64,000 nucleotides of DNA from JBMOUD01 sp049319665. Lineage in GTDB: Bacteria > Pseudomonadota > Gammaproteobacteria > Enterobacterales > Enterobacteriaceae. Below, piece by piece: positions 1-8,272 of the stretch. The DNA lies in contig NZ_JBMOUD010000013.1 of NCBI RefSeq assembly GCF_049319665.1, positions 62,001 to 126,000 of the forward strand. Reading direction: 5' to 3'. The translations under genes were made by a program, and so were the position numbers. Position 1 is the stretch's first letter. Each line of letters begins with the position of its first letter. The notes below the pieces were generated by a model. The model was not told the DNA's origin and did not search any database. It was given only the letters and a program-made list of their open reading frames with translations.

Positions 1-578
1 TTGCAGTAGCGGGAGATATCGCTAGCCCTGAAACGGCGCGTAAATTATTTGCCACGGCCATCGACTCTTTTGGCAAGGTAGATATTTTGATCAACAATGC
101 CGGAATATTTATCGCCAAGCCGCTGGTGGAGTACAGCGAAGACGATTTGGAATCGATTGTTGCCACCAATATCAAAGGCTTTTTCTATCCATCACAAGAA
201 GCCGCTCGCCATATGGCTGCCAATAAAGACGGACATATTGTCACCATTACCGCATCGCTGGGTATGCAGCCAAACCGTAAGGTCCCCGCGTTGCTGCCAG
301 TATTGATCAAAGGCGGGCTGAATCAGGCGACACGCGCGCTGTCTATCGAGCTTTCTACTTCTAATGTCCGAGTCAACGCCGTTGCACCGGGCATCATTGC
401 AACGCCACTGCACGGCAGTAAACCAGAAACCCTTGCCGCGCTGAAATCACTGACTGCCAGCGGTGAGATTGGCAAGGCCGAAGATATTGTTGATGCGGTA
501 CTGTACCTGACGGATTCAAGCTATACCTCCGGGTTAGTGATGAATGTCGATGGTGGTTCGTCTTCCGGCACTTGGTAA
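1..578 (+). CDS. Short-chain dehydrogenase/reductase (SDR), 3' part of gene
   Basis: The reading frame is open from base 3 and runs off the left edge, so the N-terminal part of the Rossmann fold, including the expected TGxxxGxG motif, is outside the window. The visible part has the structural NNAG motif (bases 93-104), a TAS segment where the catalytic Ser normally lies, the Lys of the active site (309-311), and the C-terminal VNAVAPG and GLVMNVDGG motifs typical of classical SDRs. The usual catalytic Tyr four residues before the Lys is replaced by Pro (297-299). Some SDR subfamilies share this loss, so it may be a variant reductase or a non-catalytic member. It lies 18 bp upstream of a tautomerase gene and is probably co-transcribed with it. 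The substrate is unknown. Confidence 0.9.
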   Translation, partial: AVAGDIASPETARKLFATAIDSFGKVDILINNAGIFIAKPLVEYSEDDLESIVATNIKGFFYPSQEAARHMAANKDGHIVTITASLGMQPNRKVPALLPVLIKGGLNQATRALSIELSTSNVRVNAVAPGIIATPLHGSKPETLAALKSLTASGEIGKAEDIVDAVLYLTDSSYTSGLVMNVDGGSSSGTW

Positions 579-596
579 AAGGATTGAGGATACATT

Positions 597-800
597 ATGC
601 CTTACGTCAATATTCGTGTGACGCGTGAAGGGGTTAGCGCTGAGCAAAAACGCCTGCTGATTGAAGGAACGACTGATTTACTGTGGCAGGTTTTAGGTAA
701 GTCGCCGGACAGAACCTTTGTAGTTATCGATGAAGTGGATACGGATAACTGGGGTGTCGGTGGGGAAGTGCTGACGGCAGTGCGCGCCAGAGGGAAGTAA
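597..800 (+). CDS. 4-oxalocrotonate tautomerase family protein
   Basis: This is a 67-residue protein, the usual size of a single 4-OT subunit. It starts Met-Pro, so removal of Met would expose the N-terminal catalytic Pro of this superfamily. The segment RTFVVIDEVDTDNWGVGG near residues 41-58 is the family signature. Such enzymes tautomerise enol/keto acids and act as small cytosolic oligomers. The start is supported by a purine-rich site (AGGATTGAGGA) just upstream. It follows the SDR gene closely on the same strand and precedes a strong bidirectional terminator, which suggests a two-gene transcript. The physiological substrate cannot be read from the sequence. Confidence 0.9.
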   Translation: MPYVNIRVTREGVSAEQKRLLIEGTTDLLWQVLGKSPDRTFVVIDEVDTDNWGVGGEVLTAVRARGK

Positions 801-824
801 GCATTATTGGTTGTTGCAGAGTAG

Positions 825-854
825 AAACGGGCAGAGAAAACTCCGCCCGTTTTA
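825..854. terminator. Bidirectional terminator between tautomerase gene and glpQ
   Basis: The left arm AAACGGGC-a-GAG pairs with CTC-c-GCCCGTTT across an AAAA loop, with T-rich sequence on the right and A-rich sequence on the left. It lies between the convergent ends of the tautomerase gene and glpQ. Confidence 0.85.
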
Positions 855-865
855 TTCGCTAGCTG

Positions 866-1966
866 TTATTGCTGCGCTTTATGTTGCTGCAAATAGCTCA
901 CCGCTTTATCTGGGAAGTCGGTGAACAAGCCGTCAACATGCGCCTGTTGGTACAAAATACCGTACAGCGCATCAACACTTTTGGCATAAGGCGGAAGTGC
1001 ATCGGCACGTACGGTATAAGGATGCACCACTAAATGACTGGCGTGAGCATCGGCAGTCATGGACGTTAGCTCAACGCGATCCGCTGTCGAATCCTTATTG
1101 ACTAACATGTGATAATCCGGCCCGATACCGTCGGCGTATTTAGCGATTTGCTGCATCGCCCCCGGCTTAAACATCCAATCGTAGTCGTAATTAACCCACT
1201 TGCCGTCGCGCTGTTCTTGGGTTTCATCCCAATCGGTATAGGCAATCAACTGAACCAGTTTCAAGTCCATCCCCATTTTCGGCTCCAGCTCATTTTTAAT
1301 GCGCTTAAGCTCGTTTGGGTCGAAGCATTGCAGATAAACATTGTCGCTTTTGGTGTTGTAACCGTAGTGCTTGAGCACTTCCAGCACGCGGGCAGTAATA
1401 TCTTTACCTTCTTTGCGATGGAACCACGGCGCTTTAATTTCGGTATAAAGACCGATATTTTTGCCGGTGGAGTGGTTCAGCCCCTGAATAAACTCGATTT
1501 CCTCTTCGAAGGTATGAATATGGAAATCAGATTTACCCATCGGGAAACGGCCCGGATAGGTTTGTACCCGCTTGCCATCTTTAATCTCAAAGCCTTCGGT
1601 AAACTTCAGCGATTTGATCTCGGCCAGAGTGAAGTCGATAGCATAGTAGCGTCCATCTTTACGGGCACGGTGAGGAAAACGCTCGGCAACGTCAGTGACG
1701 CGATCGAGGAAATGGTCGTGTAGCACCACCAGCCTGTCATCTTTGGTCATCACTAAATCTTGCTCAAGGTAATCGGCACCTTGGGCATAAGCCATCGCTT
1801 TGGCTGGCAGAGTATGTTCGGGCAGATAACCGCTTGCCCCGCGATGGGCGATAACGATTTGATGTTCAGCTGCCGTTTGGCTGGCGTCAGCGGCGTTTCC
1901 AGCCGCGCTGGCGAAACCGGCGGCGAGCATTAACCCGGCTACGGTAGTTTTAACGAACAGTTGCAT
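866..1966 (-). CDS. glpQ: Periplasmic glycerophosphodiester phosphodiesterase GlpQ
   Basis: The 366-residue protein (E. coli GlpQ about 358) begins with a Sec signal peptide (basic start, hydrophobic stretch to about residue 22, Ala-rich cleavage region). The GDPD signature HRGASGYLPEHTLPA follows at about 41-55, with the metal-binding EQDLV and the catalytic HDHFLDR segment after it. It hydrolyses deacylated phospholipids such as glycerophosphocholine to glycerol-3-phosphate and an alcohol in the periplasm. The start codon lies only 3 bp after the glpT stop, so glpT and glpQ form an operon. The glycerol-3-phosphate formed is taken up by GlpT. Confidence 0.96.
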   Translation of the reverse strand: MQLFVKTTVAGLMLAAGFASAAGNAADASQTAAEHQIVIAHRGASGYLPEHTLPAKAMAYAQGADYLEQDLVMTKDDRLVVLHDHFLDRVTDVAERFPHRARKDGRYYAIDFTLAEIKSLKFTEGFEIKDGKRVQTYPGRFPMGKSDFHIHTFEEEIEFIQGLNHSTGKNIGLYTEIKAPWFHRKEGKDITARVLEVLKHYGYNTKSDNVYLQCFDPNELKRIKNELEPKMGMDLKLVQLIAYTDWDETQEQRDGKWVNYDYDWMFKPGAMQQIAKYADGIGPDYHMLVNKDSTADRVELTSMTADAHASHLVVHPYTVRADALPPYAKSVDALYGILYQQAHVDGLFTDFPDKAVSYLQQHKAQQ

Positions 1967-1969
1967 GAT

Positions 1970-3322
1970 TTAGGCTCCTTTCGCGAGTTTAGCTTTGTGC
2001 TTATTTTCACTGAGCATGGTTAACAGCAGCAGGAATACCGCCAAGATGGAACCGGCGATCATTACCAAGAAGCCGCCATTCCAGCCGAAATAGTCAACGG
2101 TATAACCGACGATGGCGCTTGCGGCGACCGAGCCACCAAGGTAACCAAACAGACCGGTAAAGCCCGCGGCAGTACCCGCTGCTTTCTTCGGTGCTAATTC
2201 CAACGCATGTAAGCCAATCAGCATGACCGGGCCATAAATCAGGAAGCCGATAATGATCATACAGGCCATATCAATACCTGGATTGCCAATCGGGTTAAGC
2301 CAGTAGACGATGGTGGCAATGGTCACCAGAATCATAAAGAACACACCGGTCGCGCCGCGATTGCCTTTAAAGACTTTATCCGACATCCAGCCGCACAGCA
2401 GCGTGCCTGGAATACCTGCGTATTCGTACAAGAAGTACGCCCATGAAGATTTATCCAGCGCGAAGTGTTTCACTTCTTTCAGATAAGTTGGCGACCAGTC
2501 GAGGATGCCGTAACGCAGCAGGTAGACAAAAACGTTCGCCAGCGCGATATACCAGAGCAGTTTGTTTGGCAGGATGTACTGCATGAAAATCTGCTTGGTG
2601 GTCAGCTCTGTCTCTGCGACGTCTTTATTGTAGTCTGGCGGGTAATCGTTTTTATATTCCTCGATAGGTGGCAGACCGCAAGACTGCGGAGTATCACGCA
2701 TGGTAGCGAAAGCGAATAACGCCAGCAGGATGGCAGCAAAAGCTGGCATATATAGCGCGGCGTGCCAATCGTTGAACCATGCCATACCGAGTAAGAACAG
2801 CAGAGGAGGAAGACCGCCGCCGACGTTATGCGCGCAGTTCCACACCGAAACAATGCCGCCACGCTCTTTCTGCGACCACCAGTGAACCATAGTTCGTCCG
2901 CACGGCGGCCAGCCCATCCCTTGGAACCAACCGCATAGGAACAGCAGGACAAACATAATCGCGATGCTGGAGGTTGCCCAAGGTACAAAGCCCATAAACA
3001 GCATGACTGCTGCGGCGAGGATGAGCCCGGCAGGCAAGAAGATACGCGGGTTGGAGCGATCCGAGACCGATCCCATAATAAATTTAGAGATCCCGTACGC
3101 GATAGAGATCCCTGAGAGTGCCAGTCCAAGATCGCCGCGGGTAAAACCTTGCTCGATAAGGTATGGCATTGCCAGCGTAAAGTTCTTACGAACCAGGTAA
3201 TAGGCGGCATAGCCGAAGAAGATACCCATAAATATCTGCCAGCGCAGACGACGATAGAGAGGGTCAACGTGGGCATCTGCCACGCGTGGCTTATGAGCCG
3301 CTGGTTTAAAGATACTGAGCAT
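1970..3322 (-). CDS. glpT: Glycerol-3-phosphate:phosphate antiporter GlpT
   Basis: This is a major facilitator of the organophosphate:Pi antiporter family with about 12 membrane segments. It exchanges external glycerol-3-phosphate for internal phosphate. The frame is open to 3358, but I chose the ATG at 3322 because the protein then begins MLSIFKPAAHK as in E. coli GlpT and has a GGAGG site 6 bp upstream. This gives 450 residues (E. coli about 452). Conserved motifs include FGYAAYYLVRKNF near the first membrane segment and the GWFQGMGWPPCGR loop. It is the first gene of glpTQ, preceded by GlpR-like operator sequence. Confidence 0.96.
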   Translation of the reverse strand: MLSIFKPAAHKPRVADAHVDPLYRRLRWQIFMGIFFGYAAYYLVRKNFTLAMPYLIEQGFTRGDLGLALSGISIAYGISKFIMGSVSDRSNPRIFLPAGLILAAAVMLFMGFVPWATSSIAIMFVLLFLCGWFQGMGWPPCGRTMVHWWSQKERGGIVSVWNCAHNVGGGLPPLLFLLGMAWFNDWHAALYMPAFAAILLALFAFATMRDTPQSCGLPPIEEYKNDYPPDYNKDVAETELTTKQIFMQYILPNKLLWYIALANVFVYLLRYGILDWSPTYLKEVKHFALDKSSWAYFLYEYAGIPGTLLCGWMSDKVFKGNRGATGVFFMILVTIATIVYWLNPIGNPGIDMACMIIIGFLIYGPVMLIGLHALELAPKKAAGTAAGFTGLFGYLGGSVAASAIVGYTVDYFGWNGGFLVMIAGSILAVFLLLLTMLSENKHKAKLAKGA

Positions 3323-3381
3323 GAAATGCCTCCGATGGCATGAGTCAATCAATGTCACTGGTGAAAACGAGCTGAGGTCAC

Positions 3382-3399
3382 ATGTTCTATAACGAGCGT
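3382..3399. promoter_or_regulatory. Putative GlpR operator 1 of glpTQ
   Basis: ATGTTCTATAACGAGCGT matches the recalled GlpR operator consensus ATGTTCGATAACGAACAT at 15 of 18 positions. It lies 60 bp upstream of the glpT start, where the glycerol-3-phosphate repressor would be expected to act. Confidence 0.6.
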
Positions 3400-3411
3400 A
3401 AGACTAGTGAT

Positions 3412-3429
3412 ATGCGCGCATACGAACTG
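3412..3429. promoter_or_regulatory. Putative GlpR operator 2 (weak)
   Basis: ATGCGCGCATACGAACTG matches the GlpR consensus at 11 of 18 positions, mainly in the right half ACGAAC. Its 30-bp offset from operator 1 puts it on the same helix face, which fits tandem repressor binding. Alone it would be weak evidence. Confidence 0.35.
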
Positions 3430-3518
3430 TGATAGATGACATATTTGTTACAATTATATGAATTTAGATGCGAATTTTGCGGGAATAATTTACAGATTGA
3501 AATGTGTATCAGCAGGAA

Positions 3519-3540
3519 TTACTGGTCATAGATCACATTT
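3519..3540. promoter_or_regulatory. Possible CRP half-site upstream of glpT
   Basis: Read on the minus strand the sequence starts AAATGTGATCTA, a perfect left half of the CRP consensus, but the right half is poor. CRP control of glpTQ is known in E. coli. The call is tentative. Confidence 0.3.
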
Positions 3541-3690
3541 TGGCAGTTTATTTTACTTGTTGGCTTTATTTTTTCGTTTCTGCTCGAATTGTTATGATCT
3601 GAGTGTAACGTTTTATCGGTGGGTCGCTAGGTGATATGGGATTGCTGAAGGGGCTTTATGTTTGATGATCAGAGCCAGGCGGCTGTGCTG

Positions 3691-3718
3691 AAAAACCGCC
3701 TGTCCAATGAACAGGCGG
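3691..3718 (-). terminator. Terminator of the aguBA operon
   Basis: CCGCCTGT and ACAGGCGG form an 8-bp stem with a 7-nt loop. Read on the minus strand the stem is followed by five T residues (AAAAA at 3691-3695 on the plus strand). It lies 17 bp beyond the aguA stop. Confidence 0.85.
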
Positions 3719-3734
3719 CTATCTGGACTTATTT

Positions 3735-4817
3735 TTACGCTGGGATCTGCTGAGTAATGCAGTGAATATTGCCACCACCAAGCAGAATTTCCCGCGCAGG
3801 GACGCCGGTAATCAGATAATCAGGATACATTTCCCGGAACAGTGCTTCGGCTTCGCCATCCGTGCGTGCGTCCAGCAATGGGAAAATAATCTGTTTATTA
3901 CTGATCAGATAGTTAACGTAAGAACCCGCCAGGCGGTTACCTTCGTTACGTTCAACCGCCGTACCGTCCTGCACATCCAGTGTTTCTTCTGCGCTGGCGT
4001 AAAGCGGGCCTGGCGCAGGGAGTTTCCATACTTTCAGGCTACGTCCCTTGGCATCTTTTGTCGCGCTTAGAATATTCAGCGCGGCAACCGAGCGTGCATA
4101 CTGCGGATCGTTTTGATCGTCAGTCCAATGCAGCGCGACTTCACCCGGACGCACAAAGCAGCACATGTTATCGATGTGGCCGTCGGTCTCGTCGTTGAAC
4201 ACGCCATCTGGTAGCCAGATGAAGTTTTGTACGTCGAGATAGTCGCTCAATTTCTGCTCAATCTGCGCCTGAGTCAGTTCAGGGTTGCGATTGGCATTGA
4301 GCAGACATTCTGCGGTGGTCATCAAGGTGCCTTCACCATCCACATGGATAGAACCGCCTTCCAGTATCAGGTCGGTGCTATAGCGAGCAAAACCGTGGTG
4401 CTCAAGCACTTGTGCCGCTACGGCCTGATCTTGATCCCAAGGTGAATATAATCCACCAAGATTTCCGCCCCAGGCGTTAAATGTCCAGTCAACGCCGCGG
4501 CGTTCGCCTTGTGGATTGACCACCACGGTTGGGCCAGTGTCACGCATCCATGCATCATCGCTTGCCATTTCAACCAGCGTAATCGAAGCGGGCATCGTTT
4601 TACGCGCCTTCTCCATTTCGGTGGCGGGTACTGCCATCAGCACCGGTGTCGTTTGGGCAATCGCCGCCGCAACAGCAGAAAACGCCTGCTGTGCTGGCGC
4701 GCCGTTGGCACGCCAGTTATCGGTACGATAGGGCCAAATCATCCACACGGCCTGCTGAGGTGCCCATTCCGCTGGCATCATAAATCCGTCTTGATGAGGT
4801 GTCGTAACCTGTGACAT
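3735..4817 (-). CDS. aguA: Agmatine deiminase AguA
   Basis: The protein is 360 residues, the usual size of the porphyromonas-type peptidylarginine/agmatine deiminase family. It converts agmatine to N-carbamoylputrescine and ammonia. Visible family features are the N-terminal PAEWAPQQAVWMIWP, the DDAWMRDTGPT substrate loop (about 85-95), LEGGSIHVDGEGT, the NDETDGHIDNMC segment carrying the catalytic His, and the C-terminal GGGNIHCITQQ with the nucleophilic Cys. It starts 3 bp after the aguB stop, so the two genes are translationally close and give the two-step route from agmatine to putrescine. Confidence 0.95.
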   Translation of the reverse strand: MSQVTTPHQDGFMMPAEWAPQQAVWMIWPYRTDNWRANGAPAQQAFSAVAAAIAQTTPVLMAVPATEMEKARKTMPASITLVEMASDDAWMRDTGPTVVVNPQGERRGVDWTFNAWGGNLGGLYSPWDQDQAVAAQVLEHHGFARYSTDLILEGGSIHVDGEGTLMTTAECLLNANRNPELTQAQIEQKLSDYLDVQNFIWLPDGVFNDETDGHIDNMCCFVRPGEVALHWTDDQNDPQYARSVAALNILSATKDAKGRSLKVWKLPAPGPLYASAEETLDVQDGTAVERNEGNRLAGSYVNYLISNKQIIFPLLDARTDGEAEALFREMYPDYLITGVPAREILLGGGNIHCITQQIPA

Positions 4818-4820
4818 GGC

Positions 4821-5705
4821 TTAGCTCCGCGTGGTGCCATCAGAGGAGGCAATCGCACCATACATATTTGGACGGCGATCGCGGAACAGGCCCCAAGCGG
4901 CACGCTGAGCGGCGATAGCATCGAGATCAAAGGTATGAACCAACACGCCTTCGTCAGTTTTGTTAGCTTGTTTCACCAGCTCACCGGTCTGATCGGCAAT
5001 AAACGAAGAACCGTAGAAGGTCATTTCCAGGCTGTCGATATACTTGCTCGCTTCGGTACCGATACGGTTAGAGGCAATAACTGGCAGCACGTTTGCCGCT
5101 GCATGGCCTTGCTGTACACGAGTCCAGTGTGGTTGGCTGTCGATATCTGGATAAGCCGGCTCAGAGCCAATTGCCGTTGGGTAGAAGATAACTTCCGCAC
5201 CCTGCAATGCCAGGCAACGTGCGGTTTCTGGGAACCATTGATCCCAGCAAATACCCACGCCAACTTTTGCATAACGGGTGTTCCACACTTTGAAACCGGT
5301 ATCGCCAGGAATAAAGAACTGTTTTTCCTGATAAGCCGGGCCATTTGGAATATGGGTCTTACGGTAGGTGTCCAGCACGCTGCCGTCGGCATCAATCATT
5401 ACCAGAGAGTTGTAATAGGCGTTGTTAGCCTTTTCAAACAAGCTCAGCGGCAATACGACTTCTAATTCTTTAGCCAGCGCAGAGAAGTGTTTAATCAGCG
5501 GGCTGGTGGCAACTTCTTGCGCCAGCGCGTAGTGTTCTGGGCTTTGATCAATGCAGAAGTAAGGGGCAGCAAACAGCTCCTGAATCAGGATAATTTGCGC
5601 GCCTTGGGCGTGGGCCTCACGTACCAGTCGTTCTGCATTGACAATATTTTTGTCCAGATCCCAGCTGCAGGCCATTTGTGTGGCGGCGACGGTGACATTT
5701 CTCAT
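4821..5705 (-). CDS. aguB: N-carbamoylputrescine amidase AguB
   Basis: This 294-residue nitrilase-superfamily enzyme hydrolyses N-carbamoylputrescine to putrescine, CO2 and ammonia. The catalytic triad is readable: Glu in QELFAAPYF (about residue 43), Lys in YRKTHIP (about 115) and Cys in GVGICWDQWFPE (about 150). The neighbouring agmatine deiminase supports this substrate over other nitrilase substrates. It lies between the permease gene (66 bp upstream) and aguA (3 bp downstream), all on the minus strand, consistent with one operon. Confidence 0.95.
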   Translation of the reverse strand: MRNVTVAATQMACSWDLDKNIVNAERLVREAHAQGAQIILIQELFAAPYFCIDQSPEHYALAQEVATSPLIKHFSALAKELEVVLPLSLFEKANNAYYNSLVMIDADGSVLDTYRKTHIPNGPAYQEKQFFIPGDTGFKVWNTRYAKVGVGICWDQWFPETARCLALQGAEVIFYPTAIGSEPAYPDIDSQPHWTRVQQGHAAANVLPVIASNRIGTEASKYIDSLEMTFYGSSFIADQTGELVKQANKTDEGVLVHTFDLDAIAAQRAAWGLFRDRRPNMYGAIASSDGTTRS

Positions 5706-5771
5706 TGAAATCTCCTGAAATTATAAAAGGTTGGAGTTTGTTTATCTAAATGGGTGCAAAAATGATCCCGA

Positions 5772-7166
5772 TTATATGCCGGTTCTCAGCGTTTTTCTGT
5801 GAAATCGTAGAAGACACAGTTCACCAATCAATAGTGTGACCGCCAACCCCGTGATAATCGGCAGACTATGCTTGGCTTCTATTTTTCCCTCAAGTAAATC
5901 CGGGAAAATAAACAGCACCACTCCTTGAAGTATAAACAGTAAACCGAGAGATACGACTAACCACTGCCCAGGTTTTCCGCCTGGTACACGATAAGGACGT
6001 TGCACCTGTGGTGCCGAATAACGCAGCCAGAACCAGGCAGTGAATAACAAAAAATAGGGCAGCAGGAAGATACAGCTCGAGAAAGAAAAGATTAACCAGA
6101 ACAAATCATTATTGCCGCTGGCGAACTGGCTGTAACAGAGGATAACCAAGGTTGAGACAAGACCTGTTGCGATGTTTGCGCCCACCGGAGTATCAAATTT
6201 TTTACTGCGTTTCCCCAACGGTTTTGGCAGGTCGCCGCTTTGCGCCGCTTCTGCCGCCGCACGGCTTGAACCAGAAGTCCAGGTAACCATATTGCTGATA
6301 AAGGTAAAAAGCGTCAGCAGACACAAGATATTCAGCATCACTTTTGAGGCGAGACTCTGACCAAACAGAATCTTTAGTGCATCAATAATGCCGGAAACTA
6401 AGCTGATTTTATCCACGGGTAGCGCAGCAAGGATACCAAGGGTGCCAAAGAGATAGAGCAGGGCAATCAATAACGCGGCGGCTAGCATCGCGCGCGGCAT
6501 GGTTTTTTCCGGCTTTTTAATGAGCTTGCCCATGCAAGCAACTAATTCCAGCCCAAGCAGGCTGTAAATGATTGCCGGCAGAAAATGGCTGGCTTCATTA
6601 AAATGTGGGATCAGATTATGTAGCTGTAGGTCATTCGCTAAGCCGTGCTGTATGGCTTGATTAATTCCTGCGATGCCCAGAGTGACAATGACAATAATCT
6701 TGGCCCAGGCTCCCCAGCGGGCAATGCTAATACAAACCGTCGTTGAAATATTGCAGAACCATACCGTTAGCCAGGTAAGGGCCAGACACATCAGAATTTG
6801 CCAGTTAATATTCATTCCCGGCCAGTACAGTGAGGCGAATGTCCCGGCAAACAGGATATACACCGAAGGCATCCACAGACCGACATTGATCCAGTATAAG
6901 TAAGAGGTTCTTGCTGCCATACGATCGCCAAAGGCACGCTTCACCCAGTCATAAATTCCTCCCTCGGCAGGCCAGGTAGTGCCCAGCTCAGTAACAACTA
7001 AGGTATAGGGAAGAACAAAACCTATTAACATGATCCCCCACCAGGCAAAAGCCGAGGGGCCAATCGCCGCGGATGCAGTCAACGTATCTAGCACAATCAC
7101 TGCACATATCATAAACATCGTCAGACTACCGACACCGATCTGTTGCTTCGTATCTTGTCCACTCAT
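5772..7166 (-). CDS. APC-superfamily amino acid/polyamine permease, probable agmatine or putrescine carrier
   Basis: The 464-residue protein is very hydrophobic with about 12 predicted membrane helices. It begins with a short polar N-terminus, followed by the first helix GSLTMFMICAVIVLDTLT and the helix-2/3 region with WPAEGGIYDWVKRAFGDR, typical of amino acid-polyamine-organocation permeases. It is the first gene of a minus-strand set with aguB and aguA. Import of agmatine or exchange with putrescine is therefore a reasonable inference, but the sequence alone does not fix the substrate. The start at 7166 is 106 bp from the start of the divergent LysR gene, and the shared gap probably holds both promoters. 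Confidence 0.85.
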   Translation of the reverse strand: MSGQDTKQQIGVGSLTMFMICAVIVLDTLTASAAIGPSAFAWWGIMLIGFVLPYTLVVTELGTTWPAEGGIYDWVKRAFGDRMAARTSYLYWINVGLWMPSVYILFAGTFASLYWPGMNINWQILMCLALTWLTVWFCNISTTVCISIARWGAWAKIIVIVTLGIAGINQAIQHGLANDLQLHNLIPHFNEASHFLPAIIYSLLGLELVACMGKLIKKPEKTMPRAMLAAALLIALLYLFGTLGILAALPVDKISLVSGIIDALKILFGQSLASKVMLNILCLLTLFTFISNMVTWTSGSSRAAAEAAQSGDLPKPLGKRSKKFDTPVGANIATGLVSTLVILCYSQFASGNNDLFWLIFSFSSCIFLLPYFLLFTAWFWLRYSAPQVQRPYRVPGGKPGQWLVVSLGLLFILQGVVLFIFPDLLEGKIEAKHSLPIITGLAVTLLIGELCLLRFHRKTLRTGI

Positions 7167-7213
7167 AAGGGCCTCTGCATGATTTCTACCTTAATTTGAG
7201 TATATAGATAGCG

Positions 7214-7243
7214 ATGATAATGAATGAAATGTATTGTTATCAT
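7214..7243. promoter_or_regulatory. Inverted repeat in the permease/LysR divergent promoter region
   Basis: ATGATAA (7214-7220) and TTATCAT (7237-7243) are perfect 7-bp inverted arms separated by 16 bp. They lie in the gap between the permease gene and the divergent LysR gene. This position is typical of an autoregulating LysR-family operator. The site is inferred, not confirmed. Confidence 0.4.
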
Positions 7244-7271
7244 TTTACTATGCACAGAATACATAATTGTT

Positions 7272-8165
7272 ATGGACCTCAACCTGCTCCGCCTATTGCC
7301 CATCCTCGCGCGTGAGAAGAACGTCACCCGAGCTGCTCGTAAGGCAAATCTCAGCCAGTCGGCATTCAGTCATGCGCTTAATCGCTTAAGAGAGCAGCTT
7401 AACGATCAAGTCTTTGTGCGTACCCGCAATGGGATGGAGCCGACGCCTTATGCCGCATCGATTATCCCTGTGGTAGAGCGAGCGATGGAAACATTGAAAG
7501 TCGCGACGCTTGGCGCACAACCTTTCGACCCGGCGACGACGGCGCATACGTTTTATGTTGGAGCCGTCGACTATTTTGAATTCATGTGCATGCCGATTCT
7601 GACGGCAAGATTTAAAGAAAATGCGCCAAATGTGCGGCTATCGGTTGATATTTTGTCTGAAACGATAAAATTGGATCGTGTGGAGATGGGGCAACTCGAT
7701 GCTTTTATTGGGGTCGATAGCTTGCAGCATATTCCGCATTACTTTAACCGGCACAGACTGATTTCCGACCATTTTGTTGCCATTGCCGCGAAAGAGAGAA
7801 CAGATTTGCCGCAGCAGTTAAAAATGCAGCATTTAGCCTCTGAGCCACAGATTCACTTACCTGCGGTCAGTTCCGGTGCCGATCACATCGACCGTTGGTT
7901 ATTGGCACAGCACATGTACCGGCCATTGGCATCGGTAGTACAAAGTTATGCCGTCGGTGGACGGGTTGCGGTGGCGTCAGGATATTTGATGTGCGTACCC
8001 TACCGTATAGCCAGGGAGTTAGAGCAAATGTTACCGCTGCGTGTGTTGGATTTACCGGCGGGTAGTCCATCCTACGATTTGGAATTGCTCACTCACAGTT
8101 TGTACGATCACCAACCGGCTCTCCATTGGCTCATCAGCGAGTTAAAAGCGATCAATCTGGACTAA
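7272..8165 (+). CDS. LysR-family transcriptional regulator, probable regulator of the agmatine operon
   Basis: The N-terminal winged helix-turn-helix is clear (NVTRAARKANLSQSAFSHALNRLRE, then LNDQVFVRTRNGMEPTPYA), followed by an effector domain to the C-terminus. The frame is open from 7224, but the ATG at 7272 gives a normal LysR start (MDLNLLRLLPILAREKN) and 297 residues. No strong ribosome site is visible at either start. The gene is divergent from the permease-aguB-aguA operon, the usual arrangement for a LysR regulator and its target. The effector is unknown, with agmatine or putrescine the obvious guess. Confidence 0.88.
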   Translation: MDLNLLRLLPILAREKNVTRAARKANLSQSAFSHALNRLREQLNDQVFVRTRNGMEPTPYAASIIPVVERAMETLKVATLGAQPFDPATTAHTFYVGAVDYFEFMCMPILTARFKENAPNVRLSVDILSETIKLDRVEMGQLDAFIGVDSLQHIPHYFNRHRLISDHFVAIAAKERTDLPQQLKMQHLASEPQIHLPAVSSGADHIDRWLLAQHMYRPLASVVQSYAVGGRVAVASGYLMCVPYRIARELEQMLPLRVLDLPAGSPSYDLELLTHSLYDHQPALHWLISELKAINLD

Positions 8166-8236
8166 GCATTATCCCTTTATCTGCCTGTGCAGTTGGCTGG
8201 ATTCGTGGGTAGAGTTTAGAAGGGGGGTTATGAAAC

Positions 8237-8264
8237 AGGTCAGTTAGTGAGCACTAACTGACCT
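8237..8264. terminator. Hairpin between convergent LysR gene and dcrB
   Basis: A perfect 13-bp stem (AGGTCAGTTAGTG with CACTAACTGACCT) with a 2-nt loop separates two convergent genes. There is no strong T tract on either side, so it may end transcription in either direction or mainly protect 3' ends. Confidence 0.65.
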
Positions 8265-8272
8265 CTATTAAC

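Larger units (their letters stand above)
3323..3734. other. Gene-free region between glpT and aguA
   Basis: This 412-bp stretch holds the glpTQ regulatory region (GlpR-like and CRP-like sites at 3382-3540) and, at its right end, the aguA terminator. No credible coding frame was seen, and nothing recognisable lies in about 3545-3690. Confidence 0.7.

Noticed and set aside
1109..1723. 204-codon plus-strand frame opposite glpQ
   Set aside because: Antisense shadow of a well-conserved gene, without start-site support.
2602..3348. 248-codon open frame on the minus strand inside glpT
   Set aside because: Same strand as glpT but a different frame, composition of a shadow (Ser/Cys/Arg-rich) and no family features. 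glpT explains the region.
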